Source: Planctomycetota bacterium (GTDB lineage Bacteria; Planctomycetota; Phycisphaerae; Phycisphaerales; Phycisphaeraceae). Taken from it: 33,238 nucleotides of DNA. Position 1 is the first letter of the stretch. The number at the start of each line of letters is the position of its first letter. The translations under genes were made by a program, and so were the position numbers. The DNA lies in assembly GCA_021784455.1 (NCBI GenBank), contig JAJXSS010000002.1, positions 1 to 33,238 on the forward strand. Reading direction: 5' to 3'. Positions 27,134-33,238 of this stretch are shown here, piece after piece. Below the pieces are notes generated by a model. It worked only from the letters and a program-made list of their open reading frames with translations. It did no database searches and was not told the DNA's origin.

Positions 27134-27683
27134 ACGGGATCAGGCCCGTGTGGCGGTGTTGATCTGCGCAGGGGCCGTCGTGTTCGCCGTGGGGGCCTGG
27201 TGGCCCCAGTACCGCCGCGAGCAGGCCCTGGGCCGGCGCATTGCCCTCGCCCAGCAGGAGATTCAGAACGATGATGGGCCTAGCGCCGATCTGGCCGGGC
27301 TGGCCCGCCAGGTGGCCGATCTGCAGTCCACGCTGGATGCCTCGGCCCAGCACCTGTCCCAGCCCGATGAACTGGCCGAGGCCCTCAAGTACCTCAGCGC
27401 CCGCATGGAGGCCTTGCACCTGACCGATCAGCAGATTGTGACGGGGAGCCTGAGGTCCGAACCGCACTACGCGATTCTGCCGCTAACTCTGCAATTTCGC
27501 GCCAGCTTTCCCAGCGCGTTTGCGCTGGTCAAAGAGATCGAGTCCATGCCGCGTCTGGCCCGGGTGGTCCGTCTGAGCCTGGCCAACGATGCCTCGCGCA
27601 CGGATCGGCCGGTCGCGGTCTCGCTGGAAATGGAACTGTTTTTCACCCCGACCCCGACCGCCCGCCAGGAGGGCAAGCCATGA
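27123..27683 (+). CDS. PilO-like assembly protein
   Basis: GTG 27123 overlaps the PilN-like gene end; single N-terminal TM, coiled-coil, LTLQFRASFPSAFALVKEIESMPRLARV. Confidence 0.7.
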   Translation: MRIERDQARVAVLICAGAVVFAVGAWWPQYRREQALGRRIALAQQEIQNDDGPSADLAGLARQVADLQSTLDASAQHLSQPDELAEALKYLSARMEALHLTDQQIVTGSLRSEPHYAILPLTLQFRASFPSAFALVKEIESMPRLARVVRLSLANDASRTDRPVAVSLEMELFFTPTPTARQEGKP

Positions 27684-28216
27684 GTCCGACCATCCGCCGG
27701 GCCTGGGCCTCATTCAAGGCTGAACAGCGCAAGATGGCCATCGCGGCCGTGTTGGTGGTGGTAGCGGTCGTGTTGTGGGTGCACCTGTACTGGCACGCGA
27801 CGCCGGCGCCGGCCCAGGCTCAGACCCTCAGCCCGCCGCCGAGCGCCAGCGCCCAGGGCTCGGCCCGCTTATCGGACCGCCCGGTCGTCCGCGTCAATCT
27901 GACGCAGGATTTGGGGCGCGACCTCTTCGCCTTTGCCGATTCGCACTACGCCACGCAGAAACCGGGGGCACAATTGGCGGGGGCGGCAAAGTCACCCGCG
28001 TCGACGGTCGATAACTCCCAACAAGCCCAGATCGTGACGGAAGCCGCCCGCAGCCTGAAGCTTCAGACCACGATTGTGGGGGCCCACCCCCGGGCCGTGA
28101 TCAACGGCCAACTGGTGGGCCCGGGGGACAAGATCGCGGGCTTTACAGTTCGTCGGATTCTCGACCGCAAGGTCATTGTGGAAATGGATGGAGTCCAGGT
28201 TCGGTTGGAAATGTGA
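27680..28216 (+). CDS. PilP/GspC-like periplasmic linker protein
   Basis: N-terminal TM, Pro-rich linker, C-terminal small beta domain LQTTIVGAHPRAVINGQLVGPGDKIAGFTVRRILDRKVIVEMDGVQVRL. Confidence 0.65.
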   Translation: MSPTIRRAWASFKAEQRKMAIAAVLVVVAVVLWVHLYWHATPAPAQAQTLSPPPSASAQGSARLSDRPVVRVNLTQDLGRDLFAFADSHYATQKPGAQLAGAAKSPASTVDNSQQAQIVTEAARSLKLQTTIVGAHPRAVINGQLVGPGDKIAGFTVRRILDRKVIVEMDGVQVRLEM

Positions 28217-28262
28217 ACTTCAAGGAAAACCGGGAGGCACGCGCTCAGCGCAGGAGTCCGGT

Positions 28263-30416
28263 ATGAAAAGGTATGTGATCGGCATCGTTTTTTTTTGCAC
28301 CCTGGGGTGGGTTTATAGTGACCGGGCAATCGGGGCCGACGCCGCAATCCCGGCAAGCCCGGCGGTCCCGGTAACCCCGTCCAGTCCGCGGTCCATTTTT
28401 GGCGGCCAGGCGGGTACCCAGGGCCGGTCCCTGGATGCCACGGCGGTGAAGGTCGGCTCCTTCGGGCAGATTGATCTGCACGTCAAGGACCAGGATCTGA
28501 CGCGCATCCTGCAGCTTCTGTCCATCCAGGCTCAGCGCAACATCATTGTCAGCAAGAATGTCACGGGCACGGTGACCGCCGACCTGTACGGCGTTGACTT
28601 CTACCAGGCCCTGGATGCCCTGCTGCACGCCAACGGCTACGGCTACCTGGAGAAGGGCAATTTCATCTACGTCTATACCGCTGCGGAGCTGAAGCAGATT
28701 CAGGCCGCCGAACGGCACACCATCGCCAAGGTTGTGCGGCTGAACTACATCAGCGCCGCCGACGCCTCCACCTTCGTCACACCGCTCTTGTCCTCGGCCG
28801 GGGCCATCACCCTGTCGGGCGCCGTGGGTGCGGGCTTTTCGCCCAGCACCTCCGACGGCGGGGCCAACACTTATGCCCATGCCGACACCATGGTCATCCG
28901 CGATTATCCCGAGAACGTCGACCAGATCATGCAGGTGATCAAGCAGTTGGATGTGCGGCCCAAACAGGTGCTGATTGAGGCGACGGTTCTGGAATCCGAC
29001 CTGTCGGAGAACAATGCCTTCGGCGTCAACATGACGATCCTGGCCAGCTTCGGCCTCAGCGACTTCCCCAGCGCCGCTCTGGGCCCGGCCAACACCATCG
29101 CCAACATGGTCGGCGGCCAGATCACCGGCAATGCCCAGGCCGTGCAGTGGCAGAACATCGTGAACTCGACGGATCAGAGCTTCCGCGTGGGCATCCTCAA
29201 CAACAACATCGCGGCCTTCGTGGACGCCCTGGACAGCGTGACCGACACCACCACCCTGGCCAACCCCAAGCTGCTGGTCCTCAATCGCCAGAAGGCCAGC
29301 CTGCTGGTGGGCAACAAGGATGGTTACCTGTCCACCACCCAGACCCAGACTTCCACCACCCAGACCGTGGACTTCCTCGAGACCGGCACCAAGCTCACCG
29401 TGCGGCCGTTCATCAGCGATGACGGCATGATCCGCATGGAAGTTCAGCCCTCGATTTCCGACGGCAGTGTGACCCAGCTTGGTACCACCAACGTGGCCCT
29501 GCCCAATGAATCCACCGAGGAACTGACCACCAACGTGATGGTGCACTCAGGCCAGACCATCATTCTGGGCGGCCTGTTCAAGGAAAAGACCAACGTCCAG
29601 CGCAAGCAGGTGCCGGGCGTGGGCGATGTGCCCCTGCTGGGTGCGGCCTTCAAGGGCCAGAGCGACACGGTGGACCGCAACGAGTACATCTTCCTGATCA
29701 CCCCGACCATCGTGAAGGATGAGGCCCTGTATGCCGCCGGTGACCGCGCCCGTGATTCGGCGGATCTGGCCCGCATCGGCGCCCGCGAGGGCCTGCTGCC
29801 CTGGTCGCGCAGCAAGCTGGTTTCGGCCCACATGCGCGATGCCATGGATTACTACGAGAAGGGCGAGAAGAACAAGGCCCTGTGGGCGGCGGATATGGCC
29901 CTGACCCTGGACCCGACGCTGATCGAAGCCCGCCGCCTGAAGGACCAGATCACCGCCCGGCGCGAGACGCCGGCCTACACCGGCGTGCTCAAGGATGCCA
30001 TCGACGTCATGGTCAAGAAGCAGCTTGAGCTGGACAAGAAGAAGCCGGCCCCGGCTCCTTCCCCCGCGGCCCAGCCGCATGCCCAGGCCCCGGCTACCCA
30101 GCCGGCCCGGCTCGGGACCGCCAGTGCGCAACCGGCGCCGCTGAGCCAGGCTCCGGCCACCCAGCCGGCCGCGGTCAGCGTGGCCCCGCCGGCCACCCAG
30201 CCTGCTCCTGCGGCCCGCGTGAGCGTGATACCGACTCCGTCGGCTCCGCAGGCGGACTCGGCCTCTGCCGCCCCAGCCCCGGCGGCGGCTGCGGCGCCGC
30301 CGTCCATGCAGGAGGTCCTGGCCGCCGGACGGACCGCCGTGGGCCAGGATCCCCCGGCCACGCAGCCCGCCGCTTCAGAACAGACCGTCCCCATCACCCC
30401 GGTAGACGACCGTTGA
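28263..30416 (+). CDS. GspD/PilQ family secretin with TPR-like and Pro/Ala-rich C-terminal extension
   Basis: N-domain VKDQDLTRILQLLSIQAQRNIIVSKNVTGTVTADLYGVDFYQALDALL; secretin core TGTKLTVRPFISDDGMIRMEVQPSISDGS...VMVHSGQTIILGGLFKEKTNVQRKQVPGVGDVPLLGAAFK. Confidence 0.92.
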   Translation: MKRYVIGIVFFCTLGWVYSDRAIGADAAIPASPAVPVTPSSPRSIFGGQAGTQGRSLDATAVKVGSFGQIDLHVKDQDLTRILQLLSIQAQRNIIVSKNVTGTVTADLYGVDFYQALDALLHANGYGYLEKGNFIYVYTAAELKQIQAAERHTIAKVVRLNYISAADASTFVTPLLSSAGAITLSGAVGAGFSPSTSDGGANTYAHADTMVIRDYPENVDQIMQVIKQLDVRPKQVLIEATVLESDLSENNAFGVNMTILASFGLSDFPSAALGPANTIANMVGGQITGNAQAVQWQNIVNSTDQSFRVGILNNNIAAFVDALDSVTDTTTLANPKLLVLNRQKASLLVGNKDGYLSTTQTQTSTTQTVDFLETGTKLTVRPFISDDGMIRMEVQPSISDGSVTQLGTTNVALPNESTEELTTNVMVHSGQTIILGGLFKEKTNVQRKQVPGVGDVPLLGAAFKGQSDTVDRNEYIFLITPTIVKDEALYAAGDRARDSADLARIGAREGLLPWSRSKLVSAHMRDAMDYYEKGEKNKALWAADMALTLDPTLIEARRLKDQITARRETPAYTGVLKDAIDVMVKKQLELDKKKPAPAPSPAAQPHAQAPATQPARLGTASAQPAPLSQAPATQPAAVSVAPPATQPAPAARVSVIPTPSAPQADSASAAPAPAAAAAPPSMQEVLAAGRTAVGQDPPATQPAASEQTVPITPVDDR

Positions 30417-30498
30417 CCCTTGACCGGCGGCCCGATCTCCGGCGGGTCCGCCGGGCGGGAACTCCCAGGAGAGGGGAGTTGACCAAGGAGATGACGCT

Positions 30499-31722
30499 AT
30501 GAAGCATTCCCTGCGCACAATTGTGAGCGCCCTGATCGGAGCCCTCGCCCTGCTGGTGCTGGCCGGCTGCCAGCCCGGCACCGTGACCAGCGAGCACCAG
30601 AAGGAAGTCAAGGCTGCCAACCAGCGCTGGCACGAGATACGTTCGCGGCTGCTGCTGCAGATGGCCCAGCGCCAGTTCGACACGGGAGACCTGGATCAGG
30701 CCGACAAGAGTCTGGGCGATGCCCTGGCGGTGGATGACCAGAACCCGCGTCTTTTCCTGCTGGCGGGGCGGGTGGCTGTGGAACGCGGTGAGTTGGAGAA
30801 AGCCTACAAGCTCCTGACTCATGCCATCGACCTCGATCCGAGCTTCCCGGAACCGTATTACTACCGGGGCCTGGTGCTCCAGCGCTGGCAGCGCTATGAT
30901 CAGGCCCTGGCGGACTATCAGAAGGCCTACCAGTTCAAGTCGCAGGATCCGGCCTATCTGCTGGCTGTGGCCGAAACCCTGGCCACCCTCAACCGGACTG
31001 ACGAGGCCCTGAAACTGCTGCAGGAAAAGCTCAGCTATTTCGACCAGAACGCCGGGGTCCGCCTGGCCATGGCCCAGCTCTACATGATTAAACGGCAGTA
31101 TCCCCAGGCGGCCGAGGCCTTCCGCCAGGCGTCCCTGCTGAAGCCCGATGATCAGCACATCATCGAGAACATGGCCATCGTTCAGTACGAGGCGGGCCAG
31201 TACAACCAGTGCATCCAGAACCTGGAAGACCTGACCGCACGCCCGGAAAACAGCAAGCGCTGGGACCTGCAGAAGCTGCTGGGAGCCGCCTACGAGGCGG
31301 TTGGACGTCTGCCGGCCGCCCGCGGCATCTACATCGCCATCACCCAGGCCGATCCCGGGGATGCCGGGGCTTGGCTGAAGCTGGCGGCGGTGTCCTGGGC
31401 CATGCACGATGCGAGCGGCACGGAGGTGGCTGCCGGCCGCTGTATCGCCCTGGATCCGCGCCGGCCGGACGCCTACGTCCTGGCTGCTCTGGCCCAGGAG
31501 AAACAGAACAATCTCCCCGCCGCCCTGCACAACCTGGACAAGGCGGCCGAGCTGGCCCCGACGGATGCGGGGCCGGTGATTCTGCGTGGCTTGGCCCTGC
31601 AGGGGGCAGGCCGGCGCACGGAAGCCGCCCAGGCCTACACGGAGGCCCTGCGCCGCGACCCCAAGGATGTCCAGGCGCAGAAGCTGCTGGCGGCGCTGGG
31701 CCCCGAGGCCGGCCGGTCGTGA
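30499..31722 (+). CDS. TPR-repeat lipoprotein
   Basis: Lipobox LVLAGC; multiple TPR-like units (e.g. PEPYYYRGLVLQRWQRYDQALADYQKAYQF). Confidence 0.88.
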   Translation: MKHSLRTIVSALIGALALLVLAGCQPGTVTSEHQKEVKAANQRWHEIRSRLLLQMAQRQFDTGDLDQADKSLGDALAVDDQNPRLFLLAGRVAVERGELEKAYKLLTHAIDLDPSFPEPYYYRGLVLQRWQRYDQALADYQKAYQFKSQDPAYLLAVAETLATLNRTDEALKLLQEKLSYFDQNAGVRLAMAQLYMIKRQYPQAAEAFRQASLLKPDDQHIIENMAIVQYEAGQYNQCIQNLEDLTARPENSKRWDLQKLLGAAYEAVGRLPAARGIYIAITQADPGDAGAWLKLAAVSWAMHDASGTEVAAGRCIALDPRRPDAYVLAALAQEKQNNLPAALHNLDKAAELAPTDAGPVILRGLALQGAGRRTEAAQAYTEALRRDPKDVQAQKLLAALGPEAGRS

Positions 31723-31747
31723 TGCGGCCCGTGACAGGGAGGCTTAC

Positions 31748-33202
31748 GTGGGCATCGGCAAGTGGCTGAGCCTGGTGGTCGGTGTCCTGCTGGCCCTGCT
31801 TCTGGCAGGGCTGATGCTGCTGCTGCACCCCAGCCTCCATGCCGATGAGTACATCCTGGTGCTCATGGTCCTGGCCTGCCTGGCGGTCGGTCTGGTGGGG
31901 GGGCTGGCGCACCTGCTGGTTCTGGCCCGCTTTCAGGCCGCCGCCCGTCAACTGACGGCGGCGGTGGAAGCCGCCGCCCGCACGGAAAAACCAGCGGCCC
32001 TGCCGAATCCCGGCATGGGCTTGAATGATCTGGCCGGGGCGCTCAACCGGTACCTGGCCGCGCAGCACCAGCGCCAGGCCCAACTCGGCACGCACAAGCG
32101 GGAACTGGAGATTCAGCTCCGCATTTGCGATGCCGAGCGTCAGCACGCCCTGGCCATCCTCAACGCCATGTCGGATGCGGTTATCGTCACCGATGCTTTC
32201 AACGAAATGGCCCTGGCCAACGAGGCCGCCGCCCGCATCCTGCGATTCGGTCTGGAGGCCTCGCTGCACCGGCCCATCGACGATGTGCTGTCCGATTCCA
32301 TCCTGGTCAAGCTCATCAAGGATGCCCGTGAAGGGGCCGACCCCTCCCTGCGCCGGCACGTCGAGCATAAGGTGGGCAGCAACGGCCAGGCGGTGGTCTT
32401 CGATGTGGCCCTGGCCAGCGTAACTCAGCCCGGGCGCACGCCGCCCGAACCCTGCGGCGTGGTCACCATCCTGCGCGACGTCACCCGCGAGAAGGAAATC
32501 GCGGAGATGAAGAGCGATTTCGTCTCCTCGGTTTCCCACGAACTGCGCACCCCCTTGTCCTCCATCAAGGCCTATCTGGAAATGCTCATCGACGGCGAGG
32601 CCCACGACGAGCAGACGCGGGCCGAGTTCTACGGCATCATCCAGAGCGAGGCCACGCGCCTCAGCCGACTGATCGACAACATCCTCAACATCAGCCGCAT
32701 TGAGTCGGGGGTGGTCAAGGTGCAGCGCGAGCACGTGAGCATTCCGGCCCTGATCAAGGAAGCCATCGACGTCATGCAGCCGCAGGCCCGGGCCAAGGAG
32801 ATCGCCCTCCAGGAAGTCCCCACGCCGCTGTTCTTCCAGGTTTTCGCCGACAAAGACATGATCTACCAGGCCACCCTGAATCTGATCAGCAATGCCATCA
32901 AGTACACGCCCAACGGCGGCAAGGTCACGATTTCGGTGGACGTGGATGAGCATGACCGGCTGGTCAGCGTGGCCGTGCAGGATACGGGGGTCGGTATTTC
33001 ACCTGAGGCCCAGACCCACCTGTTCCAGAAGTTCTACCGGGTGGCGGAACACAAGAAGATGGCCAAGGGCACCGGTCTGGGACTGAACCTGGTGAAGCAG
33101 ATCGTGGAAACCGTCCACGGAGGCAAGGTAAGCGTCAAGAGTGAGGCTGGAAAGGGCAGTACGTTCACGTTCAGTCTGCCTTTGGCCGACAACGCTTATT
33201 AG
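31748..33202 (+). CDS. Membrane PAS-like sensor histidine kinase
   Basis: Two N-terminal TM segments; ILNAMSDAVIVTDAFNEMALANEAA (PAS); SDFVSSVSHELRTPLSSIKAYLEML (H-box); NLISNAIKYTPNGG, DTGVGI, GTGLGLNLVKQIVE. GTG start 31748 inferred. Confidence 0.9.
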   Translation: MGIGKWLSLVVGVLLALLLAGLMLLLHPSLHADEYILVLMVLACLAVGLVGGLAHLLVLARFQAAARQLTAAVEAAARTEKPAALPNPGMGLNDLAGALNRYLAAQHQRQAQLGTHKRELEIQLRICDAERQHALAILNAMSDAVIVTDAFNEMALANEAAARILRFGLEASLHRPIDDVLSDSILVKLIKDAREGADPSLRRHVEHKVGSNGQAVVFDVALASVTQPGRTPPEPCGVVTILRDVTREKEIAEMKSDFVSSVSHELRTPLSSIKAYLEMLIDGEAHDEQTRAEFYGIIQSEATRLSRLIDNILNISRIESGVVKVQREHVSIPALIKEAIDVMQPQARAKEIALQEVPTPLFFQVFADKDMIYQATLNLISNAIKYTPNGGKVTISVDVDEHDRLVSVAVQDTGVGISPEAQTHLFQKFYRVAEHKKMAKGTGLGLNLVKQIVETVHGGKVSVKSEAGKGSTFTFSLPLADNAY

Positions 33203-33238
33203 GGGGCGCGAGTTAACCGCGTGCCGTCCGATAATCTC

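Overview
GC-rich bacterial chromosome window, most likely Planctomycetota. That assignment is inferred from gene content, 'PATQPA'-type low complexity and a palindromic repeat, and was not verified. From left to right: (1) an ECF sigma / zinc-finger anti-sigma module (minus strand) divergent from a small exported Cys-rich repeat protein; (2) a Gfo/Idh/MocA oxidoreductase; (3) a compact operon of HlyD-like adaptor, GAF-TM-HlyD fusion, PqqD-like/M50 protease/lipoyl fusion and a C-terminally truncated SecA-like ATPase, which I consider the best candidate for an unusual, possibly undescribed export system, followed by a RidA-like gene; (4) an AraC regulator divergent from a nucleotide-sugar trio (GDP-mannose-3,5-epimerase-like, divergent GHMP-kinase-like, and a tandem-duplicated cytidylyltransferase with one degenerate half); (5) a minus-strand signalling block (FHA-GAF-histidine kinase, argH, Asp-to-Glu pseudo-receiver-GAF protein, HDOD-histidine kinase, HTH-REC protein); (6) a type II secretion/type IV pilus-like operon (pseudopilins, PilM/N/O/P-like, secretin with C-terminal extension, TPR lipoprotein, PAS histidine kinase). 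No tRNA, rRNA, CRISPR array or transposase gene was recognised. All calls come from reading the sequence and ORF translations; no searches were run.
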